From: Acanthosoma haemorrhoidale
Lineage: Eukaryota > Arthropoda > Insecta > Hemiptera > Acanthosomatidae
Length of the DNA stretch: 64,000 nt
Assembly: GCA_930367205.1 (NCBI GenBank)
Contig: CAKNEZ010000015.1
Location: forward strand, 124,001-188,000
Direction: 5' to 3'
How positions within the stretch are numbered: position 1 is the first letter of the stretch; the number at the start of each line of letters is the position of its first letter. The translations under genes were made by a program, and so were the position numbers. The notes under the pieces are model-generated. The model was not told where the DNA came from. It worked only from the letters and a program-made list of their open reading frames with translations, and did no database searches. Below, piece after piece: positions 1-11,593 of the stretch.

Positions 1-1699
1 AATCTCATTCATAAAGAACATGTTGAACTCCTGCTTCAGGCTGCACTATTTCCCCCAGAACTGGAAGCACGCTGTAGTGGTCCCCCTTCTGAAACCAGCA
101 AAAAGCGGTTATGAGCCATCTCATTACCGCCCCATCAGTCTGCTGACTCAACTCTCGAAGCTGTTCGAGAGAATCATCCACGTACATCTCTCCGGGCACT
201 GCGAGTCACAAGAAGTCATCCCACCAGAGCAGACTGGTTTCAGCACAGGCTTAAGCGCGAACAACAACCTGGTGAGATTGCAACACCACGTCGCATCAAA
301 CGTTCGGAGCAACAGAGCTACCGCTATGATTTCTCTGGACTGTTCAAAAGCTTTCGACTCTGTGGACCACTACATCCTACTCCAACGTCTGAGGGAATAC
401 GAATTCTCGGATCAGCTGCAGAACCTGATAAGATCCTACCTTACAGGCAGAACTTTTTCGGTTCGTATAGGCACTACGTCTACGACCCGAAGAAACTACA
501 CCGCCGGTGTCCCCCAAGGATCGGTGCTAGGCCCACTGCTGTTCAACATTTACACCGCCCACATCGTAAGTGCCTCGTACCCCAACTGCGAGGTATCCGC
601 GTATGCAGACGATATAGGTGTTTACAGCACGAGCATCAATCCCTCCAGAGGCCTGAAATTCGCTGAGAGCGCTAGTCAACGGATCTCCGAGAAACTCGAT
701 GCCGTCCACATTCAAGTCAACCCGGCCAAGACGCAAGGAATTATATTCAGTTACAAATCCGGAAAAAAGAAGCTCCCGAAATCCTTCGTCTTAGGCGGCA
801 AAGAGTGCCCTGTAAGCAACAAGCTGTGCTACCTCGGGATTACCCTCGGTAGGCACTTGTCGTTCACAACGCATCTCGGCAAGAAATTAAAGAGTGTTAG
901 GAAGAAATTCTTCAGCCTCGCACACCTACTTCACAGCCCGGCTTTATCGGTCCGCCTCAAGCTGCTGATATACCAAAGCGTCCTAAGACCTGCTTTGATG
1001 TATGGGACCCCTCTCTTCAAGTACCTGACTCCCAACACTCTCCAAACGCTCCAGCAATTTCAGAACAGAGTTCTCCGCACCTCCCTCAAACATACCCCGT
1101 TCGACCGAATGAAGGCAGACGAGATGCATAAAAAATTTGAAGTGCTCACCATTCAAGATTTCATCAAGAGAAGGCACATCAAATTTTTTGACTCACTCAG
1201 ACATAGCCACAACCCACTATTCTCCGACCTTCAACCACCACCAATGCCCGTCAGATGGAAGCACTGCTGAACCGCCGAAGCCTGGAGGATGATCGACGTC
1301 ATTGAACCCGATGACTGAACGAACTACACACAGCCGAGATATCAAGGCCGATCTCCCGGCCGAATCAACCGAAGCTACAAGACCCCATCTACCTGTTTAA
1401 GCAGGGTAGACCTTCCGGCCGAGTGGCCGACTTATTTCAGCCCCCTGCCGGGGTGGGCCAGGCTTGACCTGGCCGACTACAAACCATTGCCTAGGTAGGC
1501 TCCACCCTCGGTAGACTCTCACTACCTTCCCGAATCCACCCGCCTCCTTCAGGCATTCCACACCCTATATCCTTCTCATACACCCTTCAAATGGGGGACT
1601 CCCCTTAGTGAAAGGCACTCATTAGCCCAAAATAATTTTCCTTTATTTTTCCCACATCCTATTTTATAAGTTTGAGAGCTAAGGAAAAAAAAAAAAAAA
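1..1699 (+). mobile_element. Jockey-type LINE, 3' part (copy 1)
   Basis: Near-identical to the 3' part of the complete LINE at 34322-39659; the sequence begins inside the reverse-transcriptase ORF at the window edge, so 5' truncation cannot be told from the edge cut. It carries the rest of ORF2, a 3' UTR of about 420 bases with several short GC-rich hairpins, and ends in a poly(A) run at 1685-1699. The next LINE copy starts at the base after this tail. Confidence 0.93.
20..1270 (+). pseudogene. LINE ORF2 reverse transcriptase, C-terminal part
   Basis: This 416-residue open stretch encodes the fingers, palm and thumb of a non-LTR reverse transcriptase. The palm holds the D-containing motif A (ISLDCSKAFDSVDH), motif B (GVPQGSVLGPLLF) and the catalytic YADD box. 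ORF2 would copy the element RNA at a nicked chromosomal target. The start shown is only the first Met after the window edge. A TGA at 1268-1270 replaces the TGG found in the full copy near 39205, cutting about 16 residues from the C terminus. Family placement rests on the YADD box, the poly(A) tail and the CCHC-type ORF1 of the full copy. Confidence 0.9.
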
Positions 1700-3774
1700 G
1701 TTAAGTTTCTGATGGCTAAGTGGAAAAATTCGGTTTGGGAAGATCGCCTCACCAGTCTGCACGGCGACCACAAGCAACTGTGGAAACTCGTGAAGACCTC
1801 TACATCAAAAAGGAATGGTGTCAGGCTAGCCGTGAACGGCCAGTTCATCCCCACCACTGAGCAAGCGGACATCTTGGCGAACTATTACCAGGAAGTGAGC
1901 CGTGCCCAAGGCGAACCAATAGGAACGCTCGATCTCCCCTCCCCTTCTCTCCCCACCACTACCGATATCTGGACCTCTCACAGACAAGTCGGAGCCTTCA
2001 TTTGGAGAACAACCGGCAAGAAATCACCAGGGCAGGGACTCGATCCAGAACATCCTACTGAAGCAGCTGCCGAGGAAAGGAATCTCGTTCATAACTAACA
2101 TCTTGAACTCCTGCTTCAGGCTTCATTATTTCCCTCAGAACTGGAAACATGCAGTAGTGATCCCTCTTCTGAAACCAGCAAAGAGTGGATATGAGCCATC
2201 TCATTACCGCCCCATCAGTCTGCTGACTCAACTCTCGAAGTTGTTCGGGAGTCATCCACACACATCTCTCCGGGCACAGCGAGTCAGAAGAAATCATCCC
2301 ACCGGAGCAGACTGGTTTCAGCACAGGATTAAGTGCGAATAACAACCTGGTGAGGTTGCAACACCACGTCGCATCGAACGTCCGAAGCAACAGAGCTACC
2401 ACAATGATTTCTCTGGACTGTTCGAAAGCCTTCGACTCTGTGGACCACTACATCCTGCCTCTGAGGGAATATGAATTCTCGGATCAGCTGCAGAACCTGA
2501 TGAGATCCTACCTTACAGGCAGAACTTTTTCGGTTCGTATAGGCACTACGACCACGACCCGAAGAAACTACTCTGCCGGTGTCCCCCAAGGATCGGTGCT
2601 AGGCCCGTTGCTGTTCAACATTTACACCGCCCACATCGTAGGAGCCTCGTACTCCAACTGCGAGGTATCCGCGTACGCGGACGATATAGGTGTCTACAGC
2701 ACTAGCATCAATCCCTCCAGAGCCCTGAAATTCGCTAAGAGCGCCAGTTCACAAATCGCCGAGAAACTCGATGCCGTCTACATTAAAGTCAATCCGGCCA
2801 AGACGCAAGGAATAATATTTAGTTACAAATCCGGAAAAAAGAAGCTCCCGAAATCCTTCGTGTTAGACGGCAAAGAATGCCCTGTAAGCAACAAGCTGTG
2901 CTACCTCGGAATTACCCTCGGTAGGCACTTGTCGTTCACAACGCACCTCGGCAGGAAATTAAAAAGCGTTAGGAAGAAATTCTTCAGCCTCGGACACCTA
3001 CTTCACAGCCCGGCTCTATCAGTACGCCTCAAGCTGCTGATATACCAGAGCGTCCTAAGACCTGCTTTGATGTATGGGACCCCTCTCTTCAAGTATCTGA
3101 CTCCCAACACTCTCCAAACGCTCCAGCAATTCCAGAATAGAGTTCTCCGCACCTCCCTCAAACACACCCTGTTCGACCGAATGAAGGCTGACGAAATCCA
3201 CAAAAAATTAGAAGTGCTCACCATCCAAGATTTTATCAAGAGAAGGCACATCAAATTTTTTGACTCCGTAAGACATAGCCACAACCCACTCTTCTCCGAC
3301 CTTCAGCCACCACCAATGCCTGTCAGATGGAAGCACAGCTGGGCCGCCGAAGCCTGGAGAATGAAAGACATCATTGACTGACCGACCTACACCTAGCAAA
3401 GAGTTTGAGGCCGATCTCCCGGCCGACTCAACCGGCGCCACATTACCCCATCTACCTGTGGAAGCAGGCTTGACCTTCCGGCCGATTAGGCCGACTCATT
3501 TCAGGCCCCTTGCGGGGCGGCCAGCCAGGCTTCGCCTGGCCCACAACAAACCATCGCCTAGACATGCCTAGGCTCAATCCTTGGTAGACTCTCACCACCT
3601 TCCTGACTCCATCCACCTTTCTAGGCATTCCACACCCCATATCCTTCTCATACTTCCTTCAAATAGGGGTCTCCCCTTAGTGAAAGGCACTTCCAGCCAA
3701 AAATAATTTTCCTTATTTTTTCCCACATTCCTATTTTATAAGTTTGAGAGCTTTAGAAAAAAAAAAAAAAAAAA
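1700..3774 (+). mobile_element. Jockey-type LINE, 5'-truncated (copy 2)
   Basis: This copy starts abruptly at the base after the poly(A) of copy 1, at a point matching position 37559 of the full LINE, and ends in poly(A) at 3757-3774. It is more diverged from the full copy than copy 1 is and contains small deletions. The head-to-tail arrangement fits insertion of one LINE into the poly(A) tail of another, or a tandem target-primed event. Confidence 0.92.
1712..3381 (+). pseudogene. LINE ORF2 reverse transcriptase, frameshifted
   Basis: The reading frame is broken into pieces at 1712-2098, 2103-2342 and 2350-3381. Small deletions lie near 2050, 2250 and 2455; the last removes four residues after 'DHYIL'. 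The last piece keeps the YADD catalytic box and runs 12 residues beyond the stop of copy 1. It cannot make an intact polymerase. Confidence 0.88.
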
Positions 3775-3781
3775 TTGGATT

Positions 3782-3924
3782 AACCTTGCGCAGTGGCATT
3801 ATTGTAACCGATGAAGTTCTACTGAGGTGCAATTATTGCTTATTGAAAACTTTACCAATACCCCGCCAAGGGACTGTGCAATACCAGTCCTAAAGGCAAT
3901 TTTTGGAAATCCCTCCGGGGATTC
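3782..3924 (+). ncRNA. U4: U4 spliceosomal snRNA (gene or pseudogene)
   Basis: About 143 bases follow the U4 layout: the 5' TTGCGCAGTGGC region; the U6-pairing stretch ending in TTGAAAACTTTACCAATACC; the CCCCGCCA segment; a central stem with GGACT facing AGTCC; an AATTTTTGG Sm site at about 3898-3906; and a terminal hairpin with an ATCCC/GGGAT stem. U4 pairs with U6 in the tri-snRNP. The LINE poly(A) tail ends only about 8 bases upstream, so any native promoter (PSE at about -60) has been displaced. The copy may be silent despite its good internal structure. Confidence 0.9.
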
Positions 3925-4181
3925 ATAAATGACAATGTTTAATTCTTTTCAGCAAAACACTATAGTCGAGCCTCATAGCTTAACATCGGCCACTAAGTGA
4001 CGTCTCACATAGGTGACTGACCCTAATTATTAAAACGATAATATGATTTTAATGTCATAATGTCAATCGATTGAGTATATTATATATTTTTAGAAATTGA
4101 GCGAATGCGAAAATTCTGCCAGTATTCTCCTACCCAAAAATAATCAACCTTCTAAACTCACGAATGTTGAAGGATACCTAC
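3925..4181. other. AT-rich spacer, nothing recognised
   Basis: AT-rich sequence after the U4 copy. No open frame, repeat or RNA signature stands out on either strand. Confidence 0.5.
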
Positions 4182-4876
4182 CTACCTCCTTCCCTTAAAA
4201 TATTTACATATTTTTTTTTTGTCACGGAAAGGCATTAAGACCACGCGAATATTATTACTTTCGGTTCTTTTCTTGTTTTTGTTTTTCTTCCATTTTCCTC
4301 TCATTATCTCTACGTACTTTTGTTTTCTTTCTTCTGTCCACGCGACTCCCTTTTTCGTTTTTTTGTTTCTTGAAAGAACCTTGATTTCCCTCAGTCTTTC
4401 TCCATCCTGACAATCCTGGTCCGTTATTCCTAGTCTTTCAGTTTCTCCCTTCATGTGCTTGGTGTATCCTCGGATTTTCTGGAATATTTCCTTGTTTAGT
4501 CTTTCCGGGGCCATTCTTACCATATGTCCGTGGAATTTCTGTCTCCTGATTCTTATGTCCGTTTCTAGGTCTTTTTTGCCTTTGTGGATTTCTTGGTTGG
4601 ATCTCAGTCTGTATGTATCCTTTTGTGGGCCGTAGATCCTTCTTAGGATCCTTGGTTCTATTCTCAGTAGTTTCTGTAGGTTTCTGTCCCATATAATATT
4701 ACCGGTTTAACGACTCTGTTGTAGGGTCTTATCTTCGCTTTAGTGGAGAAGTTTTTCTTGTTATATACGTTACTGGTTGCAAAACTTAGATTTACAGATA
4801 TTATAAAACAATAGGTTTTTTTTTTTTTTTTTAACTTTTCAACTGACAAAAGGAAATCTACGAACTGAAAATGCAA
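4182..4876 (-). pseudogene. Decayed LINE reverse-transcriptase C-terminal region
   Basis: Three overlapping minus-strand frames together read like the C-terminal end of an insect non-LTR polymerase: a 'VVKPVILYGTET' stretch, then 'RRIYGP', then 'GHMVRMAPERL' and a basic tail. Phrases of this kind are common just after the RT thumb in RTE/jockey-like elements. Stops and frameshifts separate the pieces and no poly(A) or ends are visible. This is an old fragment unrelated at sequence level to the LINE at 1-3774. Confidence 0.6.
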
Positions 4877-5246
4877 CCTTCTTCCTCTTCACTGCCAATT
4901 CAGTCCCACCAATAATTCACACTGTTGTTCAGTCAAATTTTCAATGTTTTTTTTTTTCAATAAAGAATTAAGTCAGCCACTAGCTGACTATTATATTATG
5001 GAACTGTGAATAATGTACAAAGTATGGAACTGTTACATTTGTGATGTAACAGTTCCATACTTGATTTTTTTGTCAACGTCAATGCTGCAGGAGGTTTAAC
5101 TATGTTTTAGTATGCCCCCTTAAATAATATGAAATAAAATGTTTCCTATTGAAAATGTTTTTTTTGCTCTGAAAAACCATGGCACAATGGTAAATTAGTA
5201 ATATAATCGTAGACTAATCGTAAAACTTACCAGTGGTTGAAGGGTC
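4877..5246. other. AT-rich spacer containing a perfect inverted repeat
   Basis: No coding potential. The only structure seen is the 19-bp perfect hairpin at 5020-5062, annotated separately. Confidence 0.5.
5020..5062. repeat. Perfect 19-bp inverted repeat with 5-nt loop
   Basis: Arms 5020-5038 (AAGTATGGAACTGTTACAT) and 5044-5062 are exact reverse complements around a TTGTG loop. A partial third copy of the arm (TATGGAACTGT) lies just upstream at about 4997-5007. No flanking duplication was found, so it is not an obvious MITE end. Confidence 0.85.
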
Positions 5247-5449
5247 TGTTGCTGTCTTTATACTTTGAACAAGGTTTTAGCCAAAATAAAAAGAAAACAC
5301 TTCACACTGTGAAACTCTTTATTCTCCATTAAGTTTTTCTCACTATAACCTCCTCACTCACTCATCTCAATTGATATATTTAATCATTGATAAATCGATA
5401 TTTTTACTAATAGTTATTAATTTTATTGCTATTCTATTGTTACCCTACA
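5247..5449 (-). repeat. 3' LTR of gypsy element 1
   Basis: A 203-bp segment with TG...CA ends lies next to a purine-rich tract on the element strand (GGGAGAGGAG near 5451-5462). An 89-bp piece of the same LTR occurs at 59117-59205, confirming its left end TGTTGCTG. Confidence 0.8.
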
Positions 5450-5535
5450 TTACTCCTCTCCCAGTAACATGAAGGATGTTACGATATTAATTACACAAAA
5501 CTATATTAATCACTAGAGGCACATTTCACATTTGA

Positions 5536-5946
5536 TCACTGTAGGTAACGCTGGGGAAACCTGACTCTTCTACCAGTTCTTGTTGTTACCTCATCTCTGG
5601 ACGCTGAAGCTGGAAGATCCTGACTAGTCATTAAGGGCTGTGGCTTCATAGGCATTGTCAATAATCTTGGTTGTTGATCCATCCTACATGTTGGGCCATC
5701 AGGGTCCAAAATGTAAACAGGCTTCAACCGATCTAATGAAATATTCACCTGTTTTCCTTTGATCTGAAGGGTGAAGTACTTTTCTTGCCTTGATATTATA
5801 AGGTATGGTCCTTCATAAGCTGGCTCAAAGGGTTTCTTTACTCTATCTACTCTTACAAAAACATGGGTGCACACTTTGAGATCTTTGTGTATAAATACAC
5901 TTCTTAAATTCTTCTTTTCTGACTTTATTGGTTTAAGAGCATTCAT
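5536..5946 (-). pseudogene. Integrase C-terminal domain, gypsy element 1
   Basis: A 136-residue frame matches the end of gypsy 2 (17504-18106): 'THVFVRVDRVKKPFEPAYEGPY' followed by a small barrel-like segment and 'TGRRVRFPQRYL'. This is the C-terminal integrase domain common in this group. It overlaps the upstream integrase frame by a few bases through a frameshift. Confidence 0.85.
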
Positions 5947-7088
5947 CTAATCTTGTAACAGAGAGAGAAAAGTGCCGTGTTCCATGCGAGATGTCTTCTC
6001 TTCAAATATTCACTTGGCAGTCGAAGAGGTTTTCCATATACCATGTGAGCAACCGAATGATTGCCATCATCTCGGAGCGCCGCACGTAAGCCAAGCAAGA
6101 CTGTAGGCAAGGTTTCTGTCCACTTTGGAGAATTGTGAGCTTTAATAGCAGCTTTTAGAGTTCTATGTAGGCGCTCGACTTTGCCATTACATTGTGGATG
6201 GTATGGCGAACTCCTCTGAAGCTTTATACCGCAAACGCTAGCCAGGTTTCTAAATAACTCCGATTCAAATTGTCGGCCATGGTCAGTAATAACTTTAACA
6301 GGTGCGCCAAATCTGCAAATCCAATATTTGTAGAACGCTTGAACCACCAACTCAGCTGTTATGGTCCGCAATGGTATGACTTCCATCCAAGATGTAAACC
6401 GATCAATCGCAGTGAGGCAGTATATCTTGTCGTCAGATGGTGGAAGAGGGCCGATTATATCCAAATGTATTACACTGAATCGATCGTCTGGCTCTTCATA
6501 TTTTCCTATTGGTGTTTTTGTATGACGTATTACCTTTTTGCTCTGGCAACCAATACAAGCCTGAGCCCATTCCTTAATATCTTTGTTAATAACGGGCCAT
6601 ATAAATTTTGCTGTTACTTGTCGGACTGTGGACTTAATCCCTGGATGAGACAACGAGTGTACACTGTTGAAAACTTGTTGTCTATATTGTTTAGGAATAT
6701 AGGGTCTAATTGTTGAAGTTGAAATGTCACACCAAAGAACTTGTCCATTCGGAAGGGGGTGTTGTTTCAAAATTAAGGAAGTATCAGATTCACGTAGCAG
6801 TTTAAGGTCTTGATCATCTTTTTGACTAGCTGCAATTTTGTCATAATCTATAACAGTCATGGCATCAAGTCGTGATAATGTATCAGCCACACTATTGTCG
6901 TTTCCACTGACGTGTCTGATCTTGGTTGAAAACTGGGATATATACTGTAGATGACGCTGCTGTCTCGGAGATGCTTTCTCATTTTTCTGTTTAAACGCAA
7001 AAATTAAGGGTTTGTGATCGGTATAAATAGTAATGTCACTTCCTTCGATCATATGTCTAAAATGTTTTATAGATAGATAAATACTCAA
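5943..7088 (-). pseudogene. RNase H and integrase core, gypsy element 1
   Basis: This frame holds the end of RNase H ('YTDHKPLIFAFKQ', 'ADTLSRLDAM'), then an HHCC zinc site (H..H...C..C near 'CIGCQ') and the D,D,E core: 'VIHLDIIGPLPP', 'VITDHGRQFESELF' and 'NGKVERLHRTLK'. The integrase would join element DNA to the chromosome. The start is a Met inside RNase H. A frameshift in an A-run near 7140 separates it from the RT frame. Confidence 0.9.
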
Positions 7089-7107
7089 TAGCTCTCTATC
7101 ATAAGTG

Positions 7108-8307
7108 CTATAATTTCTCTGAGCTGGGTTGAGCTTTTTTGAAAAAAAAAGCTAAAGGCTTCCAGCCTTGATTTTCGAACTGTTGCAGTACAGAGCCAAT
7201 TGCAAAATCCGAAGCATCCGTAAATAATGCAATAGGAAGATTTGCATTAGGTATGGCAAGCAAAGCTGCGTCTGCTAGGTCTTCCTTACACTGTTCAAAC
7301 TGTTTAACGGCTTCTTCTGACCAATCTATTTTTGTGCGATCGTTCTTCTTTGCTCCTTTTAAATATTCGTTCAGCATAGCTTGAGTCTTACTGGCATCTT
7401 TCAGGTATGGCCTATAAAAATTTACCATTCCAAGAAATGCACGGAGTTTATGTACAGTCTCTGGAAGTTTTATGTCCATGATCGACTTAACGTTTTCTGG
7501 GTCAGGTTTTGTACCTTGTGCTGTGATCTGATAGCCTAAGAATGTGATCTTAGCAACACCGAATATAGACTTAGACATGTTTACACGCAAGCCGAACCTG
7601 TGCAGCCTCTCTAGTACCGCCTTAAGGTGATCTCTATGCTCTTCTTCAGATTGTGAAGCTATCAACACATCGTCTAAAAAAGAAAAACAGAAAGGTAAAT
7701 CTTGAAGCACCTGATTGATAAATCTTTTAAATGTAGAAGGAGCGTTACGTAGCCCAAATGGCATGAAATTAAACTGGAACAAGCCAAACGGCGTTATTAT
7801 TGACGTTTTTTCTTTATCTTCATCTGCTATTGGTATATGGTAATAAGCTTGAATCAAGTCGATTTTTATCAAAATTCGCTTACCTTCGAGAACAGAACTC
7901 ACATCGTCTATTCTAGGGATAGGGTAGCGATCAGGAACTGTGATGGCGTTTAATCGCCTATAATCTCCACATATGCGCCAGGTTCCATTTTTCTTGGCTA
8001 CTAAATGCAACGGACTGGCCCATTGTGACTTAGATGTTGATATAATACCTTCGTTAATCAGTATCTGAAATTCTTGTTTTGCGATCCTCATCGCCTCTGA
8101 TCCTAGTCTCCTAGATTTTGAGAACACTGGAGTGCTTTCTCTTGTATTTATATAATGTCTGAATTCATGTTTCACAGGTGGTGGAAAATATGCCGGTTTT
8201 GTAATTTCCGGATACATGGACAATGGTCGGAAAAATGTATTATTGCTCTGCAAAGTGCTGACAGTATCTGCAACTGAAACTGCTGCAATTTCTCCATTTA
8301 CGGACAT
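7108..8307 (-). pseudogene. Reverse transcriptase, gypsy element 1
   Basis: A 399-residue frame contains the RT motifs in order: 'DYRRLNAIT', 'IDLIQAYYHIPI', 'LFQFNFMPFGLRNAPSTF' and the active-site FLDD box, then 'VNFYRPYL' and the RNase H start 'ALFTDASDFAIG'. The frame is lost after 'LAFFFKKAQ' by a frameshift in an A-tract. The element is non-autonomous as it stands. Confidence 0.92.
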
Positions 8308-8405
8308 CTTTGAATTAATATCTATTAGTTTTTTATTTTTCAGATCAATTAATAAGCCAAATTTATGGAGAAAGTCCGCGCCAAGTATACCTTTTGTTGT
8401 TTGAG

Positions 8406-9252
8406 CTATAACAAATGGCCATTGAAATTGTCGTTTAAGCCCAAGGTCAATCTCGAGGATTTGTGAACTGTATGTGAAAATTTCTGTCCCGTTGGCTGCA
8501 AATAATTTAAAATCAGAACCCTTTTCTTTCCTGTTGTTTTTGGCGGGAATGACTTACACATCAGCTCCACTATCCACCAAAAAGGTCTGTTTGCTGTTTC
8601 GATCCGTGATGAACAGTCTGTATATGCGGCCAAAAGGAATTTCAGCAACAGTTGTGGTCGCTACATCTGCTGCTGCTTGTAGTTTCCCTGCTTTTCAGAT
8701 TTTCCGTGGTCTGTTTCCCACTGGCATGGAGTTTTACATTTATCTGATCGACATTTTGGTCCAAATCTAAAGTGAAAATAGCAATATTTTCCACCATCTC
8801 TATACCTACCTCGGCTTTGACTCCTCCTTCGATTTCGGTGAGGTGCTGTACTGGTATCTCGAGACCTACCGAGACGTTTGATCTCTTGATCCATAGCCTC
8901 TAACTTAGCAATCAATTGAGGAAACGAAAAAGGGTCTGGAGCGTTGGGTTTTGATTTACGAACCTCTTCCATCATATTCTGTGGTCGGATCTCCCAAATT
9001 CAGTCTCCAATATCCGCCAGTTTATCTAAATCTCCGTCAGTAATAGTTAAAATGCTTCTGATTTGACTCGGAAGCTTATCAAGCCAGAGAGTTTTAATCA
9101 ATTTATCAGAAACTTCCGACTTAGCTAGCCCTTTCATTTTTCTAAGAAGCTGACTTGGTTTCATGTAACCAATGTCCAAGCCACTGGATTAATTGGTGGA
9201 TCTGACGATCTTCACTTTCTCTATAAATATTGAGTAATCTTTCTTTGGCTTT
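8406..9252 (-). pseudogene. Partial gag and protease, gypsy element 1
   Basis: The gag C terminus (8661-8975) carries a CHCC finger ('CYFHFRFG...CKTPC') and arginine/serine-rich sequence. More gag lies above in broken frames up to 9252. A retropepsin DSGAD motif is visible near 8560-8580, in a frame offset from the 80-residue ORF there. Everything 5' of the middle of gag is missing. Confidence 0.75.
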
Positions 9253-10222
9253 TGTCAGGAATACGGCCATACAAGACGGTACTGCTTCAAGCAGGCCAAG
9301 TGCGTGAGGTGCAGCCAACCTCACGACATAAAAGACTGCCCCAGGGACGCTTCAATTCCTCTCAAATGCGCCAATTGCGGGGGAAATCATGTCGCGTCGT
9401 ACCGACAGTGCCCGTACAGGATTAAACTCCTAGAGACTGCAGAAATCAAGAAACAGGCACAGAATTTCAAAGCCGGGCCGAGAAAAGCCACATTTATGAC
9501 TGCCCCCCACCACCACGACAGACTGCCTCCTATGCGCAGATGGCGTCAGGTAACACCAGGGCTCCGGAAGTAGCACTCCCAGCACCTCTACCTCAGCCCG
9601 CTAACAACAATGATGCTATGATGAGTATGATGAGCGCTATGCTCACTACCATGAACAATCTCGCCGCACTGGTAGAGCGGCTATTAACACAGTTTGACCG
9701 GGTATCCAAATGATGGGTCATAGTATATTAAATTACAACGTTTGCGGCCTTCGGCCCAAACAAGCTGACGTAGAGACACTTCTACGGTGCCATTCACCAG
9801 ACGTCGCTGTCTTGACAGACACCCGACTGAAGAAGATTCATTTCTGCCGATTCGCGGGATATACCGCCTACCGCCACGACACTGAGACCATCTCTGGAGG
9901 AGTAGCAGTGTTAGTGAGGAACGGAGTGCCCTGTAGGAGACTACCCCCACCCGTGTCCCTAGGCCCCTCCCACTACATTGTAACGCTCCAGTTACGGCTC
10001 ACAAAAAACATGATAGTGTCAGGAGTCTACAGAAGACCGAGAGCAAATTGCGACTCGGACAAGATCCTGCTCACTACAATAGCTCAGGACCGAAGACACG
10101 CCATCGTGGGTGATCTAAATGCGAACCACAGTTGGTGGAGCAGTACGAGGGCTAACGCCCTCGGCCGTTACATCACAAAGACACCATTTACGGTCATCCA
10201 CCCAGGATTGCCAACCTTCCGT
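9253..10222 (+). mobile_element. LINE fragment truncated at both ends
   Basis: Nearly identical to 36131-37101 of the full jockey LINE: the three-knuckle end of ORF1 (CCHC fingers at about 9304-9420) and the N-terminal endonuclease half of ORF2 from 9710. It lacks the LINE 3' end and poly(A), so it did not arise by simple target-primed insertion. The left junction with gypsy 1 has an 8-base shared sequence. The right end runs into the U1 repeat through about 17 bases of filler with a repeated TTTTGATTAG. Confidence 0.9.
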
Positions 10223-10228
10223 TTTTGA
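9710..10228 (+). pseudogene. LINE ORF2 endonuclease domain, truncated
   Basis: The 172-residue frame is an APE-type endonuclease N terminus, with 'NYNVCGLRPKQADVETLL', 'VLTDTRL' and 'VGDLNANHSWW'. Family members nick target DNA to prime reverse transcription. It stops after 'LPTFR' because the LINE sequence ends at about 10222. Confidence 0.88.
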
Positions 10229-11593
10229 TTAGCAGTTTTGATTAGCTAATTAAAAAATAGCTTTCTTTATTTTGTCTTTGAAATATATAAAATTGGGCTC
10301 ACCTTATCATTATTTAACTTAATTTCTTTTCTTTTAAATGAAATCATTTTGCTCATCGCTGATATTGAAAATATAATTTGTCGGAGATTTGATGATATGT
10401 CGGGCCGGCTATCCCTCGGATTGGGCTCCACGTTTAGAGGACGTCGTGAGGAGCGGCGATATAGTCTCTAGATACCCTTAAAAATTATTTTAATATCCAG
10501 AACAAACATCGTTTGTGGTATCCTTTAATATGAAAAATGGTTATTATAGTAACCCGACGCCACCAAATCCAACTATTATATGATATATACATTGTATGTA
10601 CTATTTCTAATTAAATAATACGGAGCTTTATTTACGAGGAAAGCAATTTTGAATTTTGAATTATAGTGCCGTCTGCCTCTTGAAAATCATAGTTTGATTT
10701 ATTCCTAATGATTTAGACACCCAAAGAGAGTGCTATGGGATGAAAAACATTTATCTTAAATATCCTCCTGTAATAAATACCTGACGGCTAATAGTTTTCG
10801 GATTTCTTTAGGCCTTTGTTCGGCCTATCCTAGAAACGGAGGTGCGTCCCATTAACACTTGCTCCTGGACCCATTAGATGGGCGGGAAACGTTAGGATGA
10901 ACAGTCCCATCTTGCCCGGGGGAGAGCCGGATGCAGGCGAATATCAACCCGTGCCGATGCTATGTCCGATGTTATATCTATCTATACGATAGGCGGTGAG
11001 CTCCCCTTCCAGTTTTTATATATTTAGTCTCTTCTAGACATAATTATCCAAATATTTAATTAAAGTAGAGCACAGAAAAAAACTAAACTATTCGATTTTG
11101 AATTTTTCTCATTGTACCAAAAACATCGATCAATCAATCAATTTTCACGGAAACTTTGGGCTAGGTATGACGACGCAGTATTGAGATGATGAGATACAAT
11201 GATCATCTCATTGTGGAGGATTTTCTCTTCCTCGGAGAGGGGGAAGGGGAAAAATTATGAGTCTCGTCATCAATGTCAGTCAATCAGTTAGTTCATCAGG
11301 TAGGGAGGGGGTAGTAGAGTAGTAGTAACTAGGTAGAGAGAGATAAAGAGGTAAGACGACGACGACGGGACGGAGTCTGAAGCTGCTGTTGTATTTTTTA
11401 TTAGACAGACGGTGGTGATGATTGATTATCTGTCTGTAAGTTAACAAACCAGGTGTGGGGTCATGAAAAGCTTTCACTAAGTACAAACAACAGGAAGCGT
11501 ACATCCAGAAGGAGACCCTATAGGTAGTTCTACAGTAGAGGTAAGTCTCCTCTGTACACCTTCCCTTATATTAATTGTTTGTGGTGAAATTAT

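Larger units (their letters stand above)
5247..9252 (-). mobile_element. Ty3/gypsy element (CsRn1-like), 5'-truncated
   Basis: The element reads leftward: partial gag (9252-8661), protease, reverse transcriptase, RNase H, integrase, then a 3' LTR (5247-5449). The gag end has a CHCC-type finger (CYFH...C...C), typical of the CsRn1 group. The 5' LTR and gag N terminus are missing; sequence passes at 9253 directly into a LINE fragment through a short shared TGTCAGGA. Several frameshifts make it inactive. A related, complete element lies at 17134-21755. Confidence 0.9.
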
